A DNA stretch of 53,024 bases, taken from assembly GCF_014651775.1 (NCBI RefSeq), contig NZ_BMXN01000023.1, positions 1-53,024 on the forward strand, in the 5' to 3' direction. The notes beneath the pieces are model-generated. The model worked only from the letters and a program-made list of their open reading frames with translations, searched no databases and had not been told where the DNA came from. Below, piece after piece: positions 1-8,502 of this stretch. The translations under genes and the position numbers were made by a program. Position 1 is the stretch's first letter; each line of letters begins with the position of its first letter. Source of the DNA: Vreelandella hamiltonii (GTDB lineage Bacteria; Pseudomonadota; Gammaproteobacteria; Pseudomonadales; Halomonadaceae).

Positions 1-24
1 AGCCATGATCAAACTCTTCAGTTT
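1..24 (-). rRNA. rrs: 16S rRNA, 5' end only (partial)
   Basis: Read on the minus strand, the first bases give AACTGAAGAGTTTGATCATG, the near-universal start of bacterial 16S rRNA and the binding site of the common 27F primer. Only about 24 bases are inside the window; the gene continues leftward beyond it. The exact mature 5' end is uncertain by a few bases. The boxA and the strong promoter on the same strand just upstream support an intact rrn operon. Confidence 0.93.
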
Positions 25-106
25 AAGATCAATGCGATCCTTACTCGCTGCCCGAAGGCAACAAAAGCGGATCAAACTTGGCTCAAGGTTCAAACGAATT
101 CACTGT

Positions 107-177
107 GATACTCCGAAGAGTATCTTGGTGTTCGCTTGCCTTGATATTCGGTGATGATTCACCCTCATCGGCAAGCG
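107..177 (-). other. rrn leader with two hairpins
   Basis: The transcribed leader between boxA and 16S contains two inverted repeats. GATACTC at 107-113 pairs perfectly with GAGTATC at 118-124 around a CGAA loop. CGCTTGCC at 133-140 pairs with GGCAAGCG at 170-177 around a long loop. Such leader stems are usual in rRNA precursors, where they aid folding and processing of 16S. No protein is supported here; the short reading frame at 78-266 lies inside this leader and I reject it. Confidence 0.6.
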
Positions 178-200
178 CCCACATGAATTACCTGATCAAA

Positions 201-213
201 TTGTTAAAGAGCC
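201..213 (-). promoter_or_regulatory. boxA antitermination element of the rrn operon
   Basis: The minus strand reads GGCTCTTTAACAA, matching the rrn boxA core (TGCTCTTTAACA in E. coli), the RNA site where NusB-NusE assemble the antitermination complex. It lies between the rrn promoter and the 16S start, the expected position. Confidence 0.88.
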
Positions 214-245
214 ATCTGTCGGCGTTGCCGTTCGATGTGGGGCGT

Positions 246-273
246 ATTCTACCCAATTCTTTTTGATCGTCAA
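246..273 (-). promoter_or_regulatory. rrn operon promoter
   Basis: On the minus strand a -35 TTGACG (268-273) and a -10 TAGAAT (246-251) are separated by exactly 16 bp. Just upstream of the -35 is an A-rich run (about 274-282) that could act as an UP element. Just downstream of the -10 is a GC-rich discriminator (ACGCCCC), typical of stringently controlled rRNA promoters. No second clear promoter was found between here and the peroxidase gene. Confidence 0.85.
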
Positions 274-429
274 GTTTTTTTCTCATTCACCGTTCAAGCA
301 CCTGCGGGTCACCAATGGCCGGAAAGTTGACCTGAGGCAAGCCCTGCCCTTCCCCGCTTTTTTAGACTTGTTGAAGCACCGCTGAAAAGAACGGTGCACA
401 CCAGACCGGTCAAACAGGAGGGGGAAACC

Positions 430-1413
430 ATGACAACATCACGTATTGCCATCGGACTTGCGAGTGTCGCGCTATTAGGCACGACTTCACTGTGGGCAGA
501 CGACGAACTCGGTAGCTACCGCGACAGGTTCGAACCGCTGCCCCACTTACCACCTTTGCCTGCCCACAATTCACAGACCGATGAAAAGGTGATGCTGGGC
601 AACATGCTGTTTTTCGAGCCCAGGATCTCCGCCAGCGGTGTCATCAGCTGTGCCACTTGCCATAACCCAGCGCTCGGCTGGTCAGATCGCATTCCTAGAG
701 CCGTGGGCCATAACGGTCAGGTTGGCGAACGCAACACACCCACCGTACTCAACAGTGGTTTCCTGGGATCGCAATTCTGGGATGGACGAGAGCCGGATTT
801 GGAGGGTCAAGCACTGGGGCCCATCGAAGCCGATGTCGAGATGGCCATGCAGTTGGAACACGCCCTGGACAGGTTGACAGAGTTCGAGCTCTACCAGGAA
901 CGCTTCACGGAAGCGTACCCCGACCAGGATGACCCCATCAATGCCGAGAACCTGGCCAAGGCACTGGCCGCCTTCCAGAGAACGCTCAACACGCCCAACG
1001 CACCTTTCGATCGTTATTTGCGGGGTGATATGGACGCCATCAGCGATCAGGCAAAAGAGGGTATGGTGGCTTTCGTGGATAATGGCTGTATCGCCTGCCA
1101 TCGCGGCGCCAACTTTACCGATAGCCAGTTCCACGCCATTCAGGTGCCGGGGTCGAAAGATTTGGGTCGCTACGTGGTGACTGGCGAGGAAAGAGACCAG
1201 TACCGCTTCCGCACCCCCACCTTGCGCAATGTCGGCGTCACTTACCCGTACATGAACAATGGTGCCACCGAAACGCTTGAAGAAGCTGTGGCCATCATGG
1301 GCCAGGAAATGCTGGGACGTGAGTTTGACGAACCCACCATCGATAACATCACGGCGTTTCTGCACTCCCTGACAGGTGAAATGCCCGATTTCGAGGTGCC
1401 CGCTCTACCCTGA
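430..1413 (+). CDS. di-haem cytochrome c peroxidase (MauG/CcpA family)
   Basis: A 327-residue exported enzyme expected to reduce H2O2 in the periplasm with electrons from c-type cytochromes. Residues 1-23 form a signal peptide ending near SLWA. Two haem c sites are visible, CATCH (74-78) and CIACH (220-224), with the family arrangement of an N-terminal high-spin haem and a C-terminal haem. WDGREPDLEGQA around 117-128 is also typical of the family. The length is close to bacterial CCPs. The start is the ATG at 430, preceded by AGGAGGGG at 416-423; an upstream in-frame ATG at 394 would bury the signal peptide. The gene stands alone, divergent from the rrn promoter and convergent with the deaminase gene. 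The family also includes MauG-like enzymes, so the physiological substrate is not certain. Confidence 0.9.
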   Translation: MTTSRIAIGLASVALLGTTSLWADDELGSYRDRFEPLPHLPPLPAHNSQTDEKVMLGNMLFFEPRISASGVISCATCHNPALGWSDRIPRAVGHNGQVGERNTPTVLNSGFLGSQFWDGREPDLEGQALGPIEADVEMAMQLEHALDRLTEFELYQERFTEAYPDQDDPINAENLAKALAAFQRTLNTPNAPFDRYLRGDMDAISDQAKEGMVAFVDNGCIACHRGANFTDSQFHAIQVPGSKDLGRYVVTGEERDQYRFRTPTLRNVGVTYPYMNNGATETLEEAVAIMGQEMLGREFDEPTIDNITAFLHSLTGEMPDFEVPALP

Positions 1414-1421
1414 TGCACTAT

Positions 1422-1445
1422 GCCGCCGCCCATAGGGGCGGCGGC
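1422..1445. terminator. GC-rich hairpin between convergent genes
   Basis: GCCGCCGCCC (1422-1431) and GGGCGGCGGC (1436-1445) form a perfect 10-bp stem with a 4-base loop. It lies nine bases after the peroxidase stop and nine before the end of the convergent deaminase gene. Neither strand has a clear T-run, so termination in both directions is inferred from position and stem strength only. Confidence 0.55.
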
Positions 1446-1453
1446 AGGCTATG

Positions 1454-2446
1454 TCAGGCTGCCTCCAGGCGCTTCAGCAGTTCGGCGCGTCGCGCGTCGC
1501 TGACGAAGGCTTCTTCCATGGCATTGCGGTTCAGCCATTTGAAGGTATCTTCTCCCCAGCCAAAGGCATCGGCACAGGCGATATGATTTTCGAGCAGCCC
1601 ACCACCAAAATAAGCAGGATCGTCAGAGCTTATAGTGACCTTCAGCCCCGCTTCCAACAACGCCGGTAGCGGATGCTGATCCAATTGATCGACCACTTTC
1701 AAGCTGACATTGGAGAGCGGGCACACGGTCAGTACCGTTTGAGACTCCTTGAGGCGCTGCACGACGTCTTCGCTTTCGAGACAGCGCACGCCGTGGTCGA
1801 TGCGCTGAACGTCCAACAGGTCCAGGGCTTGCGTAATGTAAGCGGCAGGCCCCTCTTCGCCCGCATGGGCCACACGCACCAGCCCAAGCTCTTTGGCGCG
1901 CGCAAACAGGGCCTGAAACTTCTCGGGCGGGTTGTCACGCTCGGCGCTGTCCAAGCCAATGGCATCCAGCATTTTCCAGTAGGGTGCCGCCTGCTCGAGA
2001 ACGTGAAGTGCCTCGTCGGCTGGCCGATCTCTCAGGAAGGCCATGATCATGCCTACTGAAAGATCCAGCTGACTCTCGGCCTCCTGCTTGGCCCTGAGCA
2101 GTCCCGCCATGACCACCTCCAGAGGCACTCCACGCTGCAGGTGAGCCTGGGGATCGAAGTGCATATCGATATGCAGAACGCCTTCCGAGCGGGCACGCTT
2201 GAAATAATCCATAGCCAGGTCATAGAAGTCCTGTTCGCTGCGCAAGACGTTCATGCCCTGGTAATAAAGATTCAGAAACCCTTGCAGGTCTTTGAAATCG
2301 TAAGCTGCCTTGGCCTCTTCGACCGTGGCATAGGGGAGTTCGATGCCGTTACGCTCCGCCAGTTGGAACATCAATTCCGGCTCGAGAGAACCTTCGATAT
2401 GCAAGTGAAGCTCAGCCTTGGGAAGGTGTCGTAAAAAGTCGTTCAT
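1454..2446 (-). CDS. adenine deaminase (adenosine deaminase-like)
   Basis: A 330-residue cytosolic member of the adenosine/adenine deaminase amidohydrolase family. Visible active-site elements are HLH (H14, H16, zinc), HAGEEGP (H194 zinc, E197 proton shuttle), RIDHG (H218) and SSDDP (D275 zinc, D276). The PKAELHLHIEGSLEPEL start, HAGEEGP followed by a short helix, and the SSDDPAYFGG ending match the bacterial adenine deaminase branch, of which Pseudomonas aeruginosa PA0148 is a characterised example, better than true adenosine deaminases. The predicted reaction is adenine + H2O to hypoxanthine + NH3, which would feed hpt at 38 kb. It starts 31 bases past the end of cydC on the same strand and could be co-transcribed with the oxidase block. 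The substrate is inferred; adenosine is the alternative. Confidence 0.85.
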   Translation of the reverse strand: MNDFLRHLPKAELHLHIEGSLEPELMFQLAERNGIELPYATVEEAKAAYDFKDLQGFLNLYYQGMNVLRSEQDFYDLAMDYFKRARSEGVLHIDMHFDPQAHLQRGVPLEVVMAGLLRAKQEAESQLDLSVGMIMAFLRDRPADEALHVLEQAAPYWKMLDAIGLDSAERDNPPEKFQALFARAKELGLVRVAHAGEEGPAAYITQALDLLDVQRIDHGVRCLESEDVVQRLKESQTVLTVCPLSNVSLKVVDQLDQHPLPALLEAGLKVTISSDDPAYFGGGLLENHIACADAFGWGEDTFKWLNRNAMEEAFVSDARRAELLKRLEAA

Positions 2447-2477
2447 GGTCGCCGCCTACTTGCCGATTCGGTGAATA

Positions 2478-4184
2478 TCAAAGTGAAGTATCGTGAATTA
2501 ACTTACCACCATCAAGCCACCATTGATGAGCCAAACCCGGCACCAGGGCCGCATCATCCACTTGATGAACAAAGAAAATCGCCGTACGGCCTACCAACCA
2601 GGCGTCCAGCGAGGCCGCCACGTGCCGGGCGGTTGCCGCATCCACTCCCGCGAAGGGCTCATCCAGCAATACCACCGAGGGCGAGCGTAAGAACAGCCTC
2701 GCCAACGCCACTCTGCGCGCCTGCCCGCCTGAAAGCTGCTGCCCTCTTTCTCCCACCTGAGTCGCCAACTGACGAGGCTGGCGTTTCGCCCAGTCCGAGA
2801 GAGCGACCTGGGCAAGCACCTGCCAAAGCTCTTCGTCTGTCGCGTCAGGCTTGGCGATCCGCAGGTTATCGGCCAGCGAGCCATCGAACAGGTCTATTTG
2901 CTGGGGGAGGTACCCCATATGTGCTGCGCTACTTTCGAGGGTAATGACAGAGGGTGCATGCTCCGCCACCCACACGTCCCCTTCAGTGGGAGAGATGCGG
3001 CCCATGATCAAATTGGCCAGCGTCGATTTGCCCGAACCCGAAATACCCATGATGGCACCGCGTTGACCGGCGGGCAGGGTCAGGGAAACCTGGCATATCG
3101 CCCAGCCCGCCGCATCCGGATAACGGAACATGACCTCACGCAGTTGCAGGGCATGGCCACCATCGTCATCCGGAAGCGAGCCCACACGCGTTTGCCCTTG
3201 TGTCGCCTGCAGAGCATTCAGCCGCTGGGCCGCCCCGTGGCTGGCGCCAAACCGCACAAAAGCAGCAGGCAGGCTGGCCAACACTTCGTTGATACCAAAC
3301 ACGGCAATCACGGCCATGACCATGATGGGGCCCACCACGCGCTGCTCGGCCAGTGCCAGACTACCCAGCCAGAGCACACCGATGATCAACAGCCCCGTTA
3401 CCGCCATCAGTAGCGCATTTCCCAGCGCGGCCTTCGCGGCCAACTGACGCTGGTTATCCAGCGCTTGCTGTTCGTGCGCTCGTATTTTCCTGCGGTACCA
3501 GTCACTGGTTCGGTAGCTCATCAGCTCAGCGGACGCCTGTACCTGATCCAACACCAGCCGCCGAAGCTCCTCCTGATCATCCACTTGCCGATGGCTGTTG
3601 GTGAAACCCAGCCTGGCAAAGCCCAGGGTGATGACCAGCCACAGCAGCGTCAATACACAGGCCACGACGGCTCCCACCAGCGGTAACCAGATAGCGATGA
3701 AACCTGCGACGATCCAGACACTCAACAAGGCCACTACTGGCGGCACCAGTAGGCGCAGATACAGGCTATCCAGGGCATCGATATCCGCCGTCAGGCGACT
3801 CAACCACTCACCGACTCGCCGACGCCGCAGCGATGCGTCATCCAGGCGCGTCAAGTCACCGAAGACGCGATAGCGTAAATCCGCCAGCAGCGTCAGCACG
3901 GTATTGTGGTTGTATAGCCGCTCGGTGTATCGAGCGACGGTGCGCAGCAAGGCAAAAAAACGAATGCCGCCGCCGGGCACATAAATATCCAGTGATGACG
4001 GCAACCCAGCCGCCAGCGCAATGCCCGCCAGGGCACACGCCGCAATGAACCAGCCGGACAAACCCAGCAGCGCAAGGCCAGCCAGCAACGTTACCCATAC
4101 CAGCAGCGCACCCACGAGGAAGCGCTGCCTGCGCCTTAACATGAGTGCCAGCCATGGGCTCAGGTCATTGTGCAGAAATTTCAT
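2478..4184 (-). CDS. cydC: CydC-type ABC exporter subunit (cytochrome bd assembly)
   Basis: A 568-residue half-transporter with an N-terminal membrane domain (about residues 1-330, six helices expected) and a C-terminal ABC ATPase. The Walker A motif GISGSGKST lies near residue 380, the signature LSGGQARR and Walker B VVLLDEPFAG follow, and the H-loop reads FFVHQ. CydDC exports cysteine/glutathione-type reductants to the periplasm and is required for assembly of bd-type oxidases. The start is the ATG at 4184, which overlaps the cydD stop as ATGA and has GAGGTGG upstream; an earlier in-frame start at 4217 is less likely. It is the fourth gene of the block cioA-cioB-cydD-cydC, which favours this role over a generic exporter. 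Confidence 0.9.
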   Translation of the reverse strand: MKFLHNDLSPWLALMLRRRQRFLVGALLVWVTLLAGLALLGLSGWFIAACALAGIALAAGLPSSLDIYVPGGGIRFFALLRTVARYTERLYNHNTVLTLLADLRYRVFGDLTRLDDASLRRRRVGEWLSRLTADIDALDSLYLRLLVPPVVALLSVWIVAGFIAIWLPLVGAVVACVLTLLWLVITLGFARLGFTNSHRQVDDQEELRRLVLDQVQASAELMSYRTSDWYRRKIRAHEQQALDNQRQLAAKAALGNALLMAVTGLLIIGVLWLGSLALAEQRVVGPIMVMAVIAVFGINEVLASLPAAFVRFGASHGAAQRLNALQATQGQTRVGSLPDDDGGHALQLREVMFRYPDAAGWAICQVSLTLPAGQRGAIMGISGSGKSTLANLIMGRISPTEGDVWVAEHAPSVITLESSAAHMGYLPQQIDLFDGSLADNLRIAKPDATDEELWQVLAQVALSDWAKRQPRQLATQVGERGQQLSGGQARRVALARLFLRSPSVVLLDEPFAGVDAATARHVAASLDAWLVGRTAIFFVHQVDDAALVPGLAHQWWLDGGKLIHDTSL

Positions 4185-5857
4185 GGCGCCACCTCGTGAA
4201 GCTGGCCGTCTCGACACACCCAGTGGCGAGTGGCAACGGCCATCACCGCAGGGTGATGTGTTGCGATGACTAACGTTCGCCCTTCCGCCGACCAGGCCAG
4301 CAGTGCGTCGATCACGCTCTTTTCCGTCGCCGAATCAAGGCTGGCCGTGGGCTCATCCAATAACACCAGCGGTGCCTGGCTGAGAAATACTCGAGCCAGG
4401 GTCAAGCGCTGCGCCTGACCTCCCGACAAGCCGACCCCGCGCTCCCCTACCACCGTCTCCAGGCCATGGGGCAAGGCAGCCAACAGCTCACCCAGGCCTG
4501 CGCTTTCCAGAGCCTCCTGCATGGCAGCCGGTGTCGCCTCAGGCGCCGCCAGGCGCAGGTTATCGGCCAACGAGCCTTGAATGATGCAGGGTGATTGATC
4601 CAGCCACGCCACTTGTTCGCCCTGGCGGACTCTGCAAGCACCACGCAGAGGCGCCATAAAACCGGCCATCAGCGCCAGCAAGGAAGATTTGCCACTGCCT
4701 GACTCTCCGGTAATGACCACCACATCTGCCTGACGTATCGTGGCCGAGACGCCCGTCAAGACCGTCGAGTGCCGACCATAGCCCACCTCGACATCCACCA
4801 ATTCAATCGATGCATCTGGTTCGACGGGGGCGTCAAACCGGGTCGGCACCACGTCAGGCTCATTGAGGATGGTCACGATACTCTCTGCCGCCCCCAGCGC
4901 CGCAGCACGGTCATGATAATGCTGCGAGAGGGTGCGCAAGGGCTGGAAGAACTCCGGAGCCAGTAGCAACACCGCCAGACCACTGAACAGGGTCAGCGAG
5001 GGGGAAGGACCGTAATCGATATAGCCCAACAGACCAAACCCCACGTACATGGCGACGACGGCGATGGCCACCGAGGCAAAAAATTCCAATACCGCTGACG
5101 AGAGAAATGCCAGCCTGAGAGTGCGCATGCTCAGGCGGCGATACTGGTCGGTGGCATACCAGACGTCCTGCTGGGCAGCACGCGTATGACCAAATAGCTG
5201 CAGCGTCGTCATGCCGCGCACGCGGTCGACGAAATGCGCCGAGAGCCTGGCAACGGAAGCAAACTGTTCCTTGTTGAGACGCTCTGCCCCCATGCCTACC
5301 AAGGCCATGAACAGCGGAATCAATGGCGCAGAGAGCAGCAAGAAGATGGCCACCAGATAGTCGAGCCAGCCCACCACGACGGCAATCAGCAGTGGCAGCA
5401 AAAGCACGATGCGCATTTGCGGGAGGAAGCGCGCGAAATAGCCATCGAAGGCTTCGATGTGCTCGACCGACTGGGTCGCCAGGGCCCCGCTCTGCTGCCG
5501 CGTCATCCAGACCGGGCCTAGCGCGGCGACCTTGTTCAAGACCAGCTCCCGAGCATACTGGCGGATGCGCAAGCTGGCGGTTGCACTGAACGACTCTTGC
5601 AGGGCAAGAAACAGTGAGCGCAACGCCACGGCCACCACCAGGCCGAGCAGCACGGGTACCAGCGTGACAGGTGAGCGGCCATGAACGACCAGTTGCTCGA
5701 TCGACCACGCCAACCCGACCACCAGCAGGATCGTCTGAGCGCCGGACAGCACGCCGAAGCACGCTGCCAGCGCTAGCCGAGCACGCTCACGACGAGCCAG
5801 CGTGCTCAGCCAACGGCGCGGCGTCAACGAATTCGACTGGGCCGCAGGAGAAGCCAT
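4181..5857 (-). CDS. cydD: CydD-type ABC exporter subunit (cytochrome bd assembly)
   Basis: A 558-residue half-transporter that pairs with CydC. The membrane domain occupies roughly residues 20-330; the ATPase has Walker A GESGSGKSS near residue 382, signature LSGGQAQR, Walker B LVLLDEPTASLD and H-loop ATHH. Its start lies 3 bases after the cioB stop, and its stop overlaps the cydC start by four bases, so the four genes are almost certainly one transcript with coupled translation. CydD and CydC differ clearly from each other in sequence, as expected for a heterodimeric exporter. In the cell it would sit in the inner membrane and set the periplasmic redox state needed for haem insertion into the oxidase. 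Confidence 0.9.
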   Translation of the reverse strand: MASPAAQSNSLTPRRWLSTLARRERARLALAACFGVLSGAQTILLVVGLAWSIEQLVVHGRSPVTLVPVLLGLVVAVALRSLFLALQESFSATASLRIRQYARELVLNKVAALGPVWMTRQQSGALATQSVEHIEAFDGYFARFLPQMRIVLLLPLLIAVVVGWLDYLVAIFLLLSAPLIPLFMALVGMGAERLNKEQFASVARLSAHFVDRVRGMTTLQLFGHTRAAQQDVWYATDQYRRLSMRTLRLAFLSSAVLEFFASVAIAVVAMYVGFGLLGYIDYGPSPSLTLFSGLAVLLLAPEFFQPLRTLSQHYHDRAAALGAAESIVTILNEPDVVPTRFDAPVEPDASIELVDVEVGYGRHSTVLTGVSATIRQADVVVITGESGSGKSSLLALMAGFMAPLRGACRVRQGEQVAWLDQSPCIIQGSLADNLRLAAPEATPAAMQEALESAGLGELLAALPHGLETVVGERGVGLSGGQAQRLTLARVFLSQAPLVLLDEPTASLDSATEKSVIDALLAWSAEGRTLVIATHHPAVMAVATRHWVCRDGQLHEVAP

Positions 5858-5860
5858 GAA

Positions 5861-6862
5861 TCAGTGGTACCCTTCGCCGACGCGCACCTTGCCGCGGAAG
5901 ACCCAGTAGGTCCAGGCGGTGTAGGTCAGGATGATCGGAATGACGAACAGCACACCGATCAGCAGGAACAGCTGAGATTCAGGGGCGGAGGCGGCATCCC
6001 ACAGCGTGTAGTTCGGTGGCACGATGATGGGCCACTTGCTGACGATCAGCCCCAGGTAAGTGAACACGTAGATGCCGATGGTGGCCACGAAGGGAATGCC
6101 CTCGTCACGACGTTTCACGGAGCGATACACCATGAAGGCCGACAGCAACGCCAATGCCGGGAACACCCAGATCAGCTGCAAATGACCGAACCAGCGCTCC
6201 CAGACCACCGGATTCACGAACGGTGTCCAGATGCTGATGATACCGAAGACGCCCAGTACCAGCGCCAACAGCAGCGGCGTGATCTTGTACGCCCACTCCT
6301 GAATATGGCCCTCGGATTTCAAGATCAGCCAAGTGGCTCCCAGCAACGCATAACCTGCCATCAGGCCGAAGCCGGTCAGTACCGAGAATGGCGTCAGCCA
6401 ATCGAAAGCGCCACCTGCAAAGGCAAAGTTTTCGACATGAAATCCTTGAATGTAAGCACCGACCACCGCCCCTTGAGCGAAAGCGGCCACGCCGGAGCCC
6501 CAGCAGAAGGCGCGGTTCCACCAGCGACGATTGCGCCGGGACTTGAAGCGGAACTCGAAGGCCACCCCCCGAAAAATAAGCCCCGCCAGCATCAAGAACA
6601 CGCCAATATAGAGTGCGGGCAGGAAGACCGAATAGACCAGCGGGAAAGCCCCGAGCAAACCGGCACCCGCCAACACCAGCCACGTCTCGTTGCCGTCCCA
6701 GACCGGCGCCACGGAGTTCATCATCACATCCCGGGCGTCTTCGTCCGGGGCGAAGGGATACAGAATCCCAAGCCCCAGATCGAAACCGTCCATCAGCACG
6801 TACATCATCAACCCGAACCCGATGATGCCTGCCCAGATTATCGTCAGATCAAACATTTCCAT
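5861..6862 (-). CDS. cioB: bd-type quinol oxidase subunit II (CioB/CydB)
   Basis: A 333-residue integral membrane protein with the CydB-family start (LTIIWAGIIGFGLMMYVLMD, residues 6-25) and NSVAPVWDGNETWLV near residues 49-63, the most conserved stretch of the family. It is subunit II of a bd-type quinol oxidase and forms a heterodimer with the neighbouring subunit I. The length is closer to CioB of Pseudomonas (about 335) than to E. coli CydB (379). It starts 3 bases after the subunit I stop. No CydX-like small ORF is evident after it; cydD follows immediately. Confidence 0.93.
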   Translation of the reverse strand: MEMFDLTIIWAGIIGFGLMMYVLMDGFDLGLGILYPFAPDEDARDVMMNSVAPVWDGNETWLVLAGAGLLGAFPLVYSVFLPALYIGVFLMLAGLIFRGVAFEFRFKSRRNRRWWNRAFCWGSGVAAFAQGAVVGAYIQGFHVENFAFAGGAFDWLTPFSVLTGFGLMAGYALLGATWLILKSEGHIQEWAYKITPLLLALVLGVFGIISIWTPFVNPVVWERWFGHLQLIWVFPALALLSAFMVYRSVKRRDEGIPFVATIGIYVFTYLGLIVSKWPIIVPPNYTLWDAASAPESQLFLLIGVLFVIPIILTYTAWTYWVFRGKVRVGEGYH

Positions 6863-6865
6863 GTC

Positions 6866-8281
6866 TCAGTTCCTCACCGGGTCGACATCGTCATCAAAGG
6901 GAGTTTCCGTGGCCGACAGTGGACGCATGGGGCGTCTGAAATTGTCGCCTGCCGTTTCACGCTCTTCCTTGGGCAGCATGCCGTTACGCACCACGCGGGT
7001 CAGATAGTAGATACCGGCACAGAACACCACCGCGTACACCAGCACGTAGCCCACCAGCGTAAACAGCGCCATAGGGCCGGTCAGCGAAGGCGTAACGCCT
7101 TCCGCATGGGTCATCATGCCGTATACCAGCCATGGGGCACGTCCTGACTCGGTCACGATCCAACCAGCCAGCACGGCGACGAACGGCATGGGGATCATGT
7201 ACACCAGCGTCTTGAGGAACCCGGTGTGCTGATGGAATTTGCCTTTGCGACGCAGCAACAGTCCTGTCAGGGCGGTGGCAATCATCAACAGACCGATCCC
7301 CACCATCACGCGGAACGCCCAGAAGACGATCCAGACCGGTGGCTGCTCTTCAGGAGCAAATTCATTCAGCCCCTGAATAACCCCATCCGTAGAGTGGGTC
7401 AGGATGAGGCTGGCAAGATTGGGAATGCCGATTTCAAAGCGATTGGTTTGCGCTTCCTGGTCCGGGATGGCGAACAGCAGCAACGGAACGTTGCCAGAGG
7501 TTTCCCAATGCCCTTCCATGGCCGCCACTTTGGCCGGCTGGTGCTCCAGAGTATTCAAACCATGGAAGTCCCCCACGACCGCCTGGGCTGGCGCCAGAAA
7601 CAGCAGCAACCAAAGGCACATGGAAAGCGCTCGACGGTTGGCTTCCGGGTCGCGACCACGAAGCAGGAACCAGGCACTCACACCGGCCACCACGAAGCCA
7701 CCGGTCAAGAAGGATGCCATGGCCATGTGCGCGAAGCGATAAGGAAAGGAGGGATTGAATATCGCTTCGGTCCAGGAAACCACGTGGAACCGATAGTCGA
7801 TGAGTTCTACCCCTGCCGGTGTATGCATCCAGCTGTTGGCAGAAAGAATCCAGAACGACGAAATGAACGTACCGATCGCCACCATGATGGCAGCAAACAG
7901 GTGCACCCCTTGTGGCACCTTGCCTCGGCCAAAGAGCAGGACACCGAGGAATGCCGCTTCAAGGAAGAAAGCGGTAACGACCTCGTAGCTGAGCACCGGC
8001 CCGAGGAAGTTGGACGCTGCCTGGGAGAAGTTGCTCCAGTTGGTGCCAAACTGGAAAGACATGACGATCCCGGAGACTACGCCCATTCCGAAGACCACGG
8101 CAAACACCTTGGTCCAGAACAGTGCCAGGCGGTCCCAAGCGGGGTTGTTGGTCTTGAAGAACAGCCCATGAAGCAGCGCTATGTAAGACGCCAGTCCGAT
8201 GGTGAAGACCGGAAAGATCGCATGAAACGATACAACGAAGGCGAACTGCATTCGCGATAGTACAAGGGGGTCGAGTTCCAT
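6866..8281 (-). CDS. cioA: bd-type quinol oxidase subunit I, short Q-loop (CioA)
   Basis: A 471-residue catalytic subunit that oxidises quinol and carries haems b558, b595 and d. Haem ligand positions are visible: H20 in SFHAIFP (b595), the His of RFAHMAMASFLTG (b558) and the Met of FWAFRVMVGIG (b558). The protein is about 50 residues shorter than E. coli CydA, with a short Q-loop, as in the cyanide-insensitive (CIO) branch. The usually conserved GRQPW is GRAPW here, a Q-to-A change. The ATG at 8281 is preferred because TAGGAG lies six bases upstream; a GTG at 8284 is directly before it. It is the first gene of the cioAB-cydDC block. The 220 bases upstream hold no gene and no convincing FNR/ANR site. 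Confidence 0.92.
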   Translation of the reverse strand: MELDPLVLSRMQFAFVVSFHAIFPVFTIGLASYIALLHGLFFKTNNPAWDRLALFWTKVFAVVFGMGVVSGIVMSFQFGTNWSNFSQAASNFLGPVLSYEVVTAFFLEAAFLGVLLFGRGKVPQGVHLFAAIMVAIGTFISSFWILSANSWMHTPAGVELIDYRFHVVSWTEAIFNPSFPYRFAHMAMASFLTGGFVVAGVSAWFLLRGRDPEANRRALSMCLWLLLFLAPAQAVVGDFHGLNTLEHQPAKVAAMEGHWETSGNVPLLLFAIPDQEAQTNRFEIGIPNLASLILTHSTDGVIQGLNEFAPEEQPPVWIVFWAFRVMVGIGLLMIATALTGLLLRRKGKFHQHTGFLKTLVYMIPMPFVAVLAGWIVTESGRAPWLVYGMMTHAEGVTPSLTGPMALFTLVGYVLVYAVVFCAGIYYLTRVVRNGMLPKEERETAGDNFRRPMRPLSATETPFDDDVDPVRN

Positions 8282-8502
8282 CACACGCTCCTAAGACCTG
8301 GATCAATATCCCATCAATGGGTTACACAAGCTTAGTTGAGCCTTAATGGCACCGCATTTTAGTTATAAGCACTAAGCTTATTCTTTAGCTGTGTTGCATT
8401 TTAACGCTTCGACACCCGTTATACAGCGCAAGTTTGCCCAAAAAGCTGTGTCGCATTGACGCATGTCATTCAGGCAAACTGCTCTTTTTCAATTAAAAAA
8501 AG

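Noticed and set aside
78..266. 62-residue frame at the window start
   Set aside because: Lies inside the transcribed rrn leader, across boxA and the promoter.
5864..7147. 427-residue open frame opposite cioB/cioA
   Set aside because: Antisense shadow spanning two certain genes; no start site or domain.
8282..8330. FNR/ANR box before cioA
   Set aside because: Two TTGAT half sites occur near 8299-8318 but no TTGAT-N4-ATCAA palindrome, and they lie almost on the ribosome site.
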